Origin: Rhodococcus sp. KRD197
GTDB taxonomy: Bacteria > Actinomycetota > Actinomycetes > Mycobacteriales > Mycobacteriaceae
DNA: 64,000 bases
Direction of reading: 5' to 3'
Assembly: GCF_017168235.1 (NCBI RefSeq)
Contig: NZ_JABFAO010000014.1
Span: forward strand, 56,625-120,624
A program made the position numbers and the translations under genes. Positions 51,458 to 60,085 of the stretch are shown one piece after another (within the stretch, counting starts at the first letter, position 1; the number at the start of each line of letters is the position of its first letter). The notes beneath the pieces are model-generated. The model had not been told where the DNA came from. It ran no database searches and was given only the letters and a program-made list of their open reading frames with translations.

Positions 51458-53356
51458 TTGGCGGACAAGTCTCAGGGTACATCGTGCCCTGAAGTAGGTA
51501 CAAGATTTAGCGCTCGTGTCGCGCACCCGGACGCGGTAGCTGACAGGCTTTGGCATCGTTTTGCGCCGGTTCTGGCGGCTCGCCGGTCGATGCGGCTCTA
51601 TGATCCGACCGCGCGAAAGTACGGCTCGGCAGGGCCACTGACGACGAAGAGACCGGTGCTGCCCTCGGCGGTACCGCTGTTCTCCCGCGGCCGCGCACGC
51701 GTCGTCGCCCTCGACTTCGACAGCAAAACCCATGGTCACGAGGCCGTCATCGCCGACGTCGAGCGTGTACTGGCGTGGTTGACCGAATGCGGAGGCCGCG
51801 CCGTCGTCGACCGCTCCACCAGCGGCGGCCAGCACGTACTCATACCGCTGGCCCCGGGCAAGACCGTCACCGTCGACGACATCCGACCACTGCTGCGTCA
51901 ACTCGCTGTGCGCCTGCCCACGTTGGACATCACACCGATGACCAACGACGCCACCGGCTGCATCACCATCCCCGGCTCGCCCTGCAAAGAAGGCGGGTAC
52001 CGACAACTCGTCGACACCGACCCCGCCACCGCCTACGACATCCTGACCGTCGGCTCCGACGCCGGCGCCCTTTCCCGGCTCGAAGCCCTGCTCGGCGGCA
52101 CCGCACGCCCGATCAGCCGGCCGGTCGACGCGCAGATCCACGCCGATGCCGTATCCGAACGCGTCATCGGAACAGCACACGACGCCCGCCTGCACCCACG
52201 GCTGTGCCGCAACACCCCGCCGCCGCGCAGCGTCACCGACTTCGCCCGCACCGGGCGCCTGGACACCACCCGCTGGCCATCACGCTCGGAAGCCCGCCAA
52301 TCCGTACTCACACACGCCGTCCTCGCCGGCGCCACACCCGCCGAGATCTGCGCGCGCGCCGCCGAACCCGAATGGACCGGCCTCCGCGCCGCCTACGCCC
52401 ACTACGCCGACCCCGCCCACGCGATCCGCCGCGACGCCCACCGCGCCCTCGACTGGGCCGCATCCACCCTCCCCGATCCAGTTCGGGATACCGGGCACAA
52501 GCAAAAGCACACAGGGGGCACCACCGACCCGATCTTTCGAAACTGGCTTACCCACGCACACACCTGGGTCACTGCCGAATACGCCCACCGCCGCGACCGC
52601 TGGACCACCCACACCGTCATCCAAGCTCTGGCGTGGGCAGCAGCAGTCTCAGGACAGATCATCGAAGGAGTACCCACAGTGGGCGTCGGAGGCCGCTCAC
52701 TGTCGATCGCTGCCGGGATGCTCCCCGAATCGACGGTGTGGTCGGTCCTGGAACGGCTACGCGAGACCGAAGGATCACCACTGCTGCTGATCGAACGCGG
52801 CGTCGGCCAAAACCCCGACCGCTACGCACTCGTCTCCACCCCGGCAGCACGCGAAACCGCCACAGTTCCAGGGGCAATAGCGGGGGAGAAGGCGGACCAT
52901 CCCGGCGAGATCGAGTCGGTACACCCGGCATGGAGCGTCATCGGGTGGCGCCACCGCATGCTCTACGACGCCGTCGATACCGCGTCTGATGCGATGACCG
53001 CCGACGAGCTGTTCGCCGCGGTCGGTATCGGACGCACCAGCGGCTACGAAGCGCTGCTCGATCTGCGGGTCGCCGGCCTGATCATCGTCGACAAGAACCA
53101 TCTCATCATCGGGCCGGTCGACCTCGACGACATCGGACACCGGCACGGACTGACCACCGCGGTACGCGCCCGCATCGTGCGGCACCGCGCCGAACGCATC
53201 GTCTGGCGCGAATGGCTCGCCGCCCGCGACGACGCCCGCACACCAGCAGAACCCGACCCGGCACTGTTCACCATCGCCCACGATGACCCCGTGAGCTCGG
53301 TGGAACCGGAGTACATCGCGGCAGTACTGGACACCGGACCGCCAGACCCCGACTAA
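51458..53356 (+). CDS. plasmid replication protein with primase-polymerase (AEP) domain, copy 2
   Basis: 632 residues from TTG 51458, which aligns exactly with the GTG start of rep1 and follows GAAGGGAC. Primase motifs are at identical positions to copy 1: Asp86-x-Asp88 ('VVALDFDSK'), His126 ('STSGGQHVLIPL'), Asp157. The middle of the gene is richer in C than copy 1, showing different histories. The DNA 'GACAAGTCTCAGGGTACATC' just after the start is shared by both copies. Confidence 0.8.
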   Translation: MADKSQGTSCPEVGTRFSARVAHPDAVADRLWHRFAPVLAARRSMRLYDPTARKYGSAGPLTTKRPVLPSAVPLFSRGRARVVALDFDSKTHGHEAVIADVERVLAWLTECGGRAVVDRSTSGGQHVLIPLAPGKTVTVDDIRPLLRQLAVRLPTLDITPMTNDATGCITIPGSPCKEGGYRQLVDTDPATAYDILTVGSDAGALSRLEALLGGTARPISRPVDAQIHADAVSERVIGTAHDARLHPRLCRNTPPPRSVTDFARTGRLDTTRWPSRSEARQSVLTHAVLAGATPAEICARAAEPEWTGLRAAYAHYADPAHAIRRDAHRALDWAASTLPDPVRDTGHKQKHTGGTTDPIFRNWLTHAHTWVTAEYAHRRDRWTTHTVIQALAWAAAVSGQIIEGVPTVGVGGRSLSIAAGMLPESTVWSVLERLRETEGSPLLLIERGVGQNPDRYALVSTPAARETATVPGAIAGEKADHPGEIESVHPAWSVIGWRHRMLYDAVDTASDAMTADELFAAVGIGRTSGYEALLDLRVAGLIIVDKNHLIIGPVDLDDIGHRHGLTTAVRARIVRHRAERIVWREWLAARDDARTPAEPDPALFTIAHDDPVSSVEPEYIAAVLDTGPPDPD

Positions 53357-53937
53357 GGCGCCCACACAGGCCCCGCCCGAGGAATGGCCCAGGCGGCGGC
53401 TGAGGTTTCACTCGGGTGCTCACACTGCTCCGTCCCGGTACCGGCTATCGGCGCGCGAGCCTGGAGTCCGGGCTGCAGGAACGCCGCCGCAGAGCAAACG
53501 GCGCGCGTTCGGACGTCACTGGGCGGGCGACTCGTGGCGAGACCCAGCGGTCTTGTTCGCGCTACGGGTCGGTGCGCTTAAACGTACGACGCGGTTCCGG
53601 GCCAGTCGTTAGTTGCCGACTCAACGGCAGGGGAGCGGTCTGCGCGCCGTTTAAGGCAGCGGACGGTGTCGGTGGCCTCACGCATACTCGACAAGTATGA
53701 GGATACGAACCGTACTCGGCCCGCCGCTGCCCCACGAAATCGTTCGCGACACCGCGACCGCCCTTGTCCTGTCGAATGGGGCTTCCAGTCAACGCGATTC
53801 GACGTGCGGCAACTATACGGCCGACTGCAGCCCTGGTTCCTACGCGCGCAAGCCATGAACCCCTAGAACGCAATTCGGACGCTCGGCGTCGGCCGCGTTG
53901 CCGCGGTCGTGTCGGGGGAGTGCTCTAGTGTGCGCGT
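53357..53937. other. 581-bp stretch without a recognised gene
   Basis: Follows rep2. Short open frames exist (one of 54 codons from ATG 53697), but none has a good ribosome binding site or recognisable similarity. Could contain the rep2 terminator or origin sequences; no iterons were seen. Confidence 0.4.
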
Positions 53938-54306
53938 ATGCGCGAGAGCAGGTCGGCACACGCGGACGGGGTATCCGAGCACGTCCTCGACGAGCTCGTC
54001 CAGAACTTGGCGGAGAAGATAGACATCCTGCTCGACCGACTCACCGACCGCGCGCTCGCCGCCCCCACCGCGGGCACAACGGCCTGGCGCAGCCAATGGC
54101 TCGACCGCGACAGCGCCACCGGCCACCAGCAGCAAGCCCACCGCCAATCCATCCGCGACGCCCTCGCCCGCCGAGCCGCGCTCACCCTCCACTCGGCGAC
54201 TCCATCGTTGGCGCCGTCCGTATCCGCCGACCGTCCTTCATCGCCGCGAGCGCGTCCGCGGCGCACCGCGCGCCGCATCGAGACCGACCAGCTGTCCATC
54301 TTCTGA
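53938..54306 (+). CDS. hypothetical protein
   Basis: 122 residues from ATG 53938. No Shine-Dalgarno sequence, but TCTAGT lies 9 nt before the ATG, which would suit a leaderless transcript. N-terminal half is helical and acidic ('EHVLDELVQNLAEKIDILLD'), the C-terminal half basic and Ser/Pro-rich. May be a plasmid maintenance protein; no family recognised. Confidence 0.45.
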   Translation: MRESRSAHADGVSEHVLDELVQNLAEKIDILLDRLTDRALAAPTAGTTAWRSQWLDRDSATGHQQQAHRQSIRDALARRAALTLHSATPSLAPSVSADRPSSPRARPRRTARRIETDQLSIF

Positions 54307-54584
54307 CAAATCGGTCCAGCACGTTCACGTTGTCTCGCAGCAACGTTGGGGCGCACTGCGATGGTCGGACCTGGCCAGCACTGTATGTCGCGCAGTGAGC
54401 GGTGAGGCACCCAGATGCGGCGCGTCGTTTCGCGTACGACGCGCGAATAAGGTTGTACACCAGTAAAATAAAACAGCTATGGTTCGAATCGGAGCGATGG
54501 CATCATCTCGATGAGTCGTTCGAGGAGCAGAGACATGCGTTGCGCGGCAACCACATCGGCGCAGCAGAGTTGAGGGGAGCGTAC

Positions 54585-55259
54585 GTGGACGAAGTCTTGC
54601 TGCGCGCCGGCATATTTCACGGAGTCGAACCGTCCGCGGTGGCCGCATTGGCAGAGCAGCTGCAGCCGGAGGCCTTTCCGAGCCGCCACCGGGTGTTCGA
54701 TGAGGGAGAACCGGGCGACCGGCTGTACATCGTCACCGCCGGCAAGATCAAGCTTGGGCGCCGATCTCCGGACGGCCGCGAGAATCTACTGGCCATCGTT
54801 GGCCCGTCGGACATGTTCGGTGAGCTCGCCATCTTCGATCCGGGACCCCGCACGGCGTCGGCCACCACGATCACCGAAGTTCGCGCCGTCAGCATGGGCC
54901 GCGACGCGCTGATGACGTGGATCGAGAAGCGTCCCGAGATCGCCGAGCAGTTGCTGCGCGTCCTCGCCCGACGGTTGCGCCGCACCAACGATAACCTCGC
55001 TGGCCTCATCTTCACAGACGTCCCGGGACGTGTCGCCAAGGCCCTGTTGCAGCTCGCGCAGCGTTTCGGCACGCAGGAAGCCGGCGCGCTGCGCGTCACG
55101 CATGACCTGTCACAGGAAGAGATCGCCCAGCTGGTCGGGGCATCGCGGGAAACCGTGAACAAGGCACTCGCCGACTTCGCTCATCGCGGATGGCTCCGAG
55201 TAGAAGGCAAAACCGTGCTGATCGCAGACCCCGAACGTCTCGCCCGTCGGGCTCGTTGA
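54585..55259 (+). CDS. GlxR/CRP-type cAMP-responsive regulator
   Basis: 224 residues from GTG 54585 (GAGGGGAG upstream), the same length as M. tuberculosis CRP. cNMP-binding domain with '[20 protein letters not shown]' (phosphate-binding cassette), dimer helix, and winged HTH '[20 protein letters not shown]'. An in-frame extension to 54402 has no family similarity. Being on an apparent plasmid, this is likely an extra copy that could interfere with or extend the chromosomal regulon. Confidence 0.88.
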   Translation: MDEVLLRAGIFHGVEPSAVAALAEQLQPEAFPSRHRVFDEGEPGDRLYIVTAGKIKLGRRSPDGRENLLAIVGPSDMFGELAIFDPGPRTASATTITEVRAVSMGRDALMTWIEKRPEIAEQLLRVLARRLRRTNDNLAGLIFTDVPGRVAKALLQLAQRFGTQEAGALRVTHDLSQEEIAQLVGASRETVNKALADFAHRGWLRVEGKTVLIADPERLARRAR

Positions 55260-55408
55260 GCGATCCGGGCGGTGCGCCGCCGTTGTCTAGATGAGATGGA
55301 CGTGAGCCGCCGGGGATGATCGACGAGGCGCCTTGCCCACGAGCAGTTCGTCTCCGCGCTCAGCGGTGCGTGTGCGCTGCACGGAACCGGCCACTCGGGG
55401 TCCCTAGC

Positions 55409-55438
55409 GGCGAGTATGGGAGAAAGCCCATAGTCGCC
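55409..55438. terminator. strong hairpin after the GlxR-like gene
   Basis: GGCGAGTATGGG pairs with CCCATAGTCGCC (12 bp, one mismatch) around AGAAAG. No T-run follows, so its role as terminator is uncertain. It lies 150 nt after the regulator and 170 nt before the antitoxin gene. Confidence 0.5.
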
Positions 55439-55576
55439 CCTAACGGGCGATACATCGGGACTTGCCGCGTAGTAGCAGAAGGTAACCGGCGGCATGTGGA
55501 TACTTGTGTCAGGTGTGGAACCCGGCGAGTCGCGCGAACTTACGCCGACAACAGGTTGACGAATACCGGAAAAGCG

Positions 55577-55600
55577 CCCAACCAGAAAGTTGGGTATACT
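55577..55600 (+). promoter_or_regulatory. promoter and operator of the Xre-RES operon
   Basis: CCCAAC-cagaaa-GTTGGG is a perfect 6-bp-arm dyad directly followed by the -10 element TATACT (55595-55600). TATACT is 6 nt before the ATG, so the transcript is probably leaderless and autorepressed by the toxin-antitoxin complex. Confidence 0.6.
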
Positions 55601-55606
55601 CGAGCC

Positions 55607-56119
55607 ATGGCTAGAGCATCGAAGGCGGTCGGTCATTCCGCTACCAGCAGCGCCGTGACGGGGGCGGAGGTCCCCATGCGACGTGGGCTCCGCAAGGCGG
55701 CCGCAGAACCTGGTGTTCGGCGGCACAAGCAGGGGGCTGGATCATCGACATCGCCTGCCGGACGGAAGCCTCGATCAACCGCTGCCGACGATCCGCTATC
55801 CGGCAGTCGGGTTCGCTATCTTGTGGATGCGTTCGGTGGGCGGGCACTTGCCGCCTTCGTGGGCGTTAGTGCGTCACAACCCACCCGGTGGGCGACTGGG
55901 GAGGAACGCCCGGGGCCGTTGGCGGCGCCTCTTCTGATCGACCTCGAGCATGTACTGGCCAAGGCGCGGCTCGTGTGGGGAGAAGATGCAGCTCAGCGTT
56001 GGTTCGTCAGCTCGAACGCATATCTGGGGGGAGCGCGTCCGATGGATGCGCTTCGTATGCAGGGCCCGGCGGTCGTCTTGAATGCCCTTGATGGTGAAAC
56101 ATGGGGCGGGGCAGCCTGA
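55607..56119 (+). CDS. Xre/ParS-type antitoxin (DUF2384)
   Basis: 170 residues from ATG 55607. Basic disordered N-terminus (about 1-65), then the antitoxin_Xre-like region and the Xre/MbcA/ParS toxin-binding domain: 'ALAAFVGVSASQPTRWATGE', 'ALLIDLEHVL'-like helix ('PLLIDLEHVLAKARLVWGED'), 'WFVSSNAYLGGARPMDAL'. The stop is immediately followed by the toxin start. Neutralises the RES toxin by covering its active site. Confidence 0.85.
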   Translation: MARASKAVGHSATSSAVTGAEVPMRRGLRKAAAEPGVRRHKQGAGSSTSPAGRKPRSTAADDPLSGSRVRYLVDAFGGRALAAFVGVSASQPTRWATGEERPGPLAAPLLIDLEHVLAKARLVWGEDAAQRWFVSSNAYLGGARPMDALRMQGPAVVLNALDGETWGGAA

Positions 56120-56695
56120 GTGCTGGTCTACCGCGTGTTTCCCTACCTGGCCGCGGCGCGAGAGGGGCAACCAGGGCATCCGCTGTACGAGCACACACCG
56201 CAGCGCGGTGGGCGTGTCGACCACCCCGATTACTACGTCTGGTACGTCTCGCGCAACGCTGAGGCTGCATGTGGCGAAGTGTTCGGCAACCTCGGTGAAT
56301 GGGATGAGAGCATGTTCGACTTCCCGTTGGTACCGGGCGCTCGGCGTGCGTTGGGTACGTACTCGTTGCCGGATGATCTCCGTGTCCTGGACCTCGACGA
56401 CCCACGACAGTTGATGAGACTGAGCCTTCGGCCGACCCAGATCGTGGCCAGGAACCTGCCGGTCACCCAAGCGTGGGGCCATCGAATTTGGGACGAACGG
56501 CAAGTCGACGACCCGAACGAACGTGTGTGGGATGCCGTTCAGTGGTGGTCGTATCACCGTCCGACGTGGAACGTGATAGCGAGTTGGCGTCGACCGTCCT
56601 TGGTTGACGTTGCTGCATTGTCGGTCGAGCACCCAGCTGTAAAGGAAGCAGGAGCGGCTCTGATCAGACCCATGATCCGTACGGCTCGTACATGA
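56120..56695 (+). CDS. RES-domain toxin (NAD+-degrading family)
   Basis: 191 residues from GTG 56120, abutting the antitoxin stop with no gap. RES-domain residues: Arg in 'VYRVFPY', 'YYVWYVSRNAEAACGEVFGN' with the conserved Glu, 'RVLDLDDP', and 'HRIWDE'. RES toxins such as MbcT break down NAD+ by phosphorolysis. Forms a type II toxin-antitoxin system with the preceding gene, stabilising the plasmid or acting in phage defence. Confidence 0.85.
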   Translation: MLVYRVFPYLAAAREGQPGHPLYEHTPQRGGRVDHPDYYVWYVSRNAEAACGEVFGNLGEWDESMFDFPLVPGARRALGTYSLPDDLRVLDLDDPRQLMRLSLRPTQIVARNLPVTQAWGHRIWDERQVDDPNERVWDAVQWWSYHRPTWNVIASWRRPSLVDVAALSVEHPAVKEAGAALIRPMIRTART

Positions 56696-56961
56696 ACCGT
56701 GAGGGCTCGCAGTCATGCACGCCCTGGTTGCGTGTTCAAAAAGGCTCTCGCAGAATGCCTTTGGGTGCAAAGATTCTGCGGTGCCGCGGCATAGTCACGG
56801 GTAACGACTCGTCGGCGCCAGCCAACTGTGTGGTCATGCACGCGGATGCGATCCGTCAGCCTGCTGGCGCGCCTGTTTCAGGACGGCGTTCACTCGACAC
56901 GTACCGGCCAGCCAACAAAGCCTCCCGGCGGGTAGTCCTGATTTCCCCTGAATCCTTATCG

Positions 56962-56999
56962 CCCCGACTGTTTCGTCACACGTGACGAAACAGCCGGGG
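56962..56999. repeat. palindrome P1 of the TCGTCAC/GTGACGA family
   Basis: 18-bp arms with a single mismatch around AC: CCCCGACTGTTTCGTCAC and its complement. The inner 22 bp correspond to P2, and the central arms to P3. It may be a regulator site or, because of the CCCCG outer arms, double as a terminator. Confidence 0.75.
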
Positions 57000-57264
57000 G
57001 CTCAATACAACTGATTCTGTGGGATCCCGTTCAAAACGGTCGCCTCTGATTACCGCCGGCGGATAGAGGCGCACGCGGATCCCCGGCAGTCGGATCACTG
57101 GCGGGCTACACCGGCGTAGGTATACGCCAGTCGGATACGAATCCCAGGCGACCCGCCGTAACTCGGAGTGGAACCACATCGGCGCTCACCAGGACGTACC
57201 GCCCAGGCGTAAGGCGCCGTCGAATGACCGCCGAGGCACGGCGGCTGTTGTCTGGTTCCGGCTG

Positions 57265-57286
57265 CGTTTCGTCACCCGTGACGAAA
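57265..57286. repeat. palindrome P2 of the TCGTCAC/GTGACGA family
   Basis: GTTTCGTCAC-CC-GTGACGAAAC, perfect 10-bp arms, 139 nt before the HAD hydrolase start. Same core as P1 and P3. Confidence 0.78.
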
Positions 57287-57424
57287 CTGATTTTAACTGG
57301 TAACGAGACGTGTTGAAGTGAGACGAGTAGATCCCACGCAGCCATTGGTTGCTGATGGCGGCCAGTGGCTAGGTTTCGTGTGTGGACGGCCGACGCCGAG
57401 ACCGTTTGTTCTACACTCGGGGGC

Positions 57425-58090
57425 ATGGGGGAGTTGCCGTTGCAGGTGAGTGCGATCGTCTTCGATTGCGATGGGCTCCTGCTCGATACGGAGACATGCT
57501 GGTCGCGCGCAGAAGCGTCATTGTTCGCCGATTATGGGTATGGGTTTGGGCCTGCGGAGAAGGATCTCCTGATCGGGCGAACGCTAGAGGTTGCGTGTGC
57601 GAACATGGCCGACTACATAGGGCGCCCAGGTTCTGGCCCCGAGCTGCAGGCAGCCCTTTTGCCACGGGTAGAGCAGGAGCTTGCTGCCGGAGTCGAACCT
57701 ATGCCCGGCGCCGTCGAGCTTTTGAAACTTCTGGCCGGCCGGGTGCCGCTCGGTGTGGCGACCAACAGTCAGCGGGGCATGCTCGATGCGGCGCTCGCCG
57801 CAGCATCGATTGCCAACTTTTTCGCGGTCTCTGTGGCCGCCGACGAGGTCGCCCACCCTAAGCCGAACCCGGAACTCTACCTCCGTGCGTTCGAGCAGCT
57901 GTCGGCCTCACCGCGCACCGGTGTCGCACTCGAGGACTCGTCGACGGGCGTCGCAGCAGCGCGAAACGCCGGCGCTTACTTGATTACCGTTCCATCTCAG
58001 CAAGGAAAGAACCTCGACGGGGACCTCGTTGCTTCCACACTCGATGACCCTCGGATCGTCGAGTGGGCGCTGACCGTCCACGTAATCTGA
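57425..58090 (+). CDS. HAD-superfamily hydrolase (beta-phosphoglucomutase-like)
   Basis: 221 residues from ATG 57425. Motif I 'VFDCDGLLLDTE' (nucleophile Asp14, acid Asp16), motif II 'GVATNS', motif III Lys in 'AHPKPNPE', motif IV 'ALEDSSTGVAAA'. Cap domain lies between motifs I and II, as in the phosphatase/phosphoglucomutase subgroup. A -10-like TACACT is 7 nt before the ATG, suggesting leaderless expression. Sugar-phosphate phosphatase activity is likely. Confidence 0.87.
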   Translation: MGELPLQVSAIVFDCDGLLLDTETCWSRAEASLFADYGYGFGPAEKDLLIGRTLEVACANMADYIGRPGSGPELQAALLPRVEQELAAGVEPMPGAVELLKLLAGRVPLGVATNSQRGMLDAALAAASIANFFAVSVAADEVAHPKPNPELYLRAFEQLSASPRTGVALEDSSTGVAAARNAGAYLITVPSQQGKNLDGDLVASTLDDPRIVEWALTVHVI

Positions 58091-58261
58091 CCGCGCAGTT
58101 TATTTCTCCCTGCGTAGAGCCGGTCGCCGTTTATCGTTACCCTGCATCCGAAGTCGTCAACGCGGACGTTTCGTATGATCGGCGACGCGAACGTCCTCCA
58201 GAGTTCCTATTTGGTTGACGTTCGGATCATCAGGGCACAGCTGGTCACTCATTTGCGCTCC

Positions 58262-59728
58262 CTAGTCTTTCGATCCGTCTTTTCTCGCAGCGATGTACTG
58301 GGCGTAGCTGGCCGATGACGCCATAGCGTGGCGTTCGATGGTTGCGGTGGAGTAGCCCAGGGTCTCGGCGATGATGGCCACGGGTGCGAGTTTGGTGAGT
58401 TCGTGCAGGGTGCCCAGGCGGGCGGCGCGGGTGCTGAAGAGGTCGCGGAGCTGGTTTCTGAGGCTGGCGGCGTGGATGTGGCGGCCGGGGGTGTTGCCGC
58501 GAAAGACCCAGTTGCTGTTGGGGTGTGCTGCGGTGAGGTCGTGGGTGGGGGAGGTATGGAGTTGTCGGAAAGGTTCGTCGAGGGGTTCCGGTAGCGCGAT
58601 CGCTGTGTCGCCGAGTTGGATGGTGACGAGTTCGTCGGTGACTGTCACCTGGTTCCAGGTCAGTGTGACGACGCGTTCGATCTGTTGGCCGAAGACGATG
58701 ACCAGTATCGCGGCGGCACGATCACGAGGGTTGAGATTGCCGGTCCTTGTCACGCGTTGAACAACGTCTGTTTGCCCGTCAGCGTCCATTGTGGGGCTGG
58801 TTCCGCGGCGGTGCGGGGTCATGGTGAGGGTGGGATCGACGAGCTTGGTCGTGATGGCCCACCGGAGGAATCGACTGGCGATCTCGTTGGTGGTGGTCCC
58901 AGAGGCTTGCCAGGTGTCGAGATGGTGCTGCTGTAGATCGGCGAGTTCGACGTCGCGTTCAGTCAGGTAGTTGACGAATTCGATTGCCACGGTGAGTGTT
59001 TGCTTGGCACGGAGAAATGTGCCGGGCGACACCGAGTCCATGCTGTGCATCCTGCGCAGGTGGTACCAGCGGATGTATCTGCGGATGATCTCTCGATGCT
59101 GTGGTGTTGCGACTCTGGTGAGCGCGTCGTTGGACCATTGTTGGTAGCGGATGAGCGCTTCATCTCGGCGTGGGAGCGCTGAGTGTTCGACGAGTAGGCC
59201 GCGTACGTATTCGAGTGTGCGTGACGGTGGGAGCTGATCCAGAGTCTCATGGGTGATGGTCGGCGCGGTCGCTAGATCGGTCAGGAACGTCGTGACGTGC
59301 TTCTGCTGAATCCAGGTCAGGCCGCTGTTGGCGCGCTTCATGGACTTCAAAGCTGTTGCTATAGCTTCGAGTTCGGTTGCCATGACGCCTGATTCAGGGT
59401 TAGTCAGGAGTCGGTCGACAGTTGCGCCGAGTGTGCAACCAAAGCATCGGCCGCCGCTGTAGAGCTCGTCTTCGTTCCCGCAGACTCTGCAGTCAACGTT
59501 GAGCTGCACGCCGGAGCAGCGCCGGCACGCTGGTTGGTCGTCAATGCGCCCGGGTAGGACGCCGTCGTGGCCGCAGGCGCATACGCCGCGGGTTCGTTTG
59601 GCCTTTTGGTAGCAGTAGCCGCAGATCCCGCCGTCGGGCCACGTGGCGGCGATCTGGTGATGTTCGCCGCAGCGTTGGCATGGGTGGGGCCATTTCGTGG
59701 GGTCGCCGAGTTTGCGGGGTCTAGCCAT
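58262..59728 (-). CDS. zinc-ribbon protein with a degenerate tyrosine-recombinase domain
   Basis: 488 residues; ATG 59728 overlaps the Xre gene by 8 nt. The first 100 residues hold several CxxC knuckles ('CQRCGEH', 'CGYCYQK', 'CACGHDG', 'CRRCSG', 'CRVCGNE', 'CFGC'). The rest follows a recombinase layout (core-binding about 160-270, catalytic-like about 310-480), but the catalytic Arg and HxxR motifs are missing ('FGQQIERVVTL', 'TLHELTK') and the Tyr site is replaced. Likely an accessory protein of the integrase encoded in the same operon. Confidence 0.7.
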   Translation of the reverse strand: MARPRKLGDPTKWPHPCQRCGEHHQIAATWPDGGICGYCYQKAKRTRGVCACGHDGVLPGRIDDQPACRRCSGVQLNVDCRVCGNEDELYSGGRCFGCTLGATVDRLLTNPESGVMATELEAIATALKSMKRANSGLTWIQQKHVTTFLTDLATAPTITHETLDQLPPSRTLEYVRGLLVEHSALPRRDEALIRYQQWSNDALTRVATPQHREIIRRYIRWYHLRRMHSMDSVSPGTFLRAKQTLTVAIEFVNYLTERDVELADLQQHHLDTWQASGTTTNEIASRFLRWAITTKLVDPTLTMTPHRRGTSPTMDADGQTDVVQRVTRTGNLNPRDRAAAILVIVFGQQIERVVTLTWNQVTVTDELVTIQLGDTAIALPEPLDEPFRQLHTSPTHDLTAAHPNSNWVFRGNTPGRHIHAASLRNQLRDLFSTRAARLGTLHELTKLAPVAIIAETLGYSTATIERHAMASSASYAQYIAARKDGSKD

Positions 59729-60074
59729 CGTCGCCGGGTGGGATCAGGCGTATGCGGCGAGCGATGGGGTTGCCGGGTGTGACTCCGATGTCTCCGGGTT
59801 GGCGCGGTGCATCTGCGGTGGCCGCGGCGCGCATTTCAACGAAAGGTTCAAACAGGTCGTTGGGACTGCAGTCCAAGATGTCGCAGAGTGCGGCGAAGGT
59901 GCGCGCTGGTATCCGCTCGGGTGTTCCGGTGACCAATCGGTGGACTTGGGCGTTCGAGAGATTGATGCCGCGGGACTTCAATAATGGGACGAGTTCAGTT
60001 GTCTTCCAGAGGTTTCGCTGGGCCATCTGCTGGCGCAGGTTCCACTTGTAGCCGATCCGGCGTTGTTCACTCAT
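59721..60074 (-). CDS. Xre-family regulator of the integrase module
   Basis: 117 residues from ATG 60074, 11 nt after the integrase stop. HTH about 15-70 ('LVPLLKSRGINLSNAQVHRL', 'TFAALCDILDCSPNDLFEPF') in the Xre style of phage repressors that sense nothing themselves. Palindrome P3 lies 22-37 nt before its start within the end of the integrase gene, so it may bind the TCGTCAC/GTGACGA palindromes. Confidence 0.8.
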   Translation of the reverse strand: MSEQRRIGYKWNLRQQMAQRNLWKTTELVPLLKSRGINLSNAQVHRLVTGTPERIPARTFAALCDILDCSPNDLFEPFVEMRAAATADAPRQPGDIGVTPGNPIARRIRLIPPGDDG

Positions 60075-60085
60075 GTGCAGTCACC

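Larger units (their letters stand above)
56696..57424. other. 729-bp intergenic stretch with two large palindromes
   Basis: No gene recognised. Contains palindromes P1 (56962-56999) and P2 (57265-57286), which share the core TCGTCAC-NC-GTGACGA with P3 at 60096-60111, and the promoter of the HAD gene. Confidence 0.5.

Noticed and set aside
53697..53860. 54-codon frame after rep2
   Set aside because: No ribosome binding site or similarity; could be a remnant, but support is insufficient.
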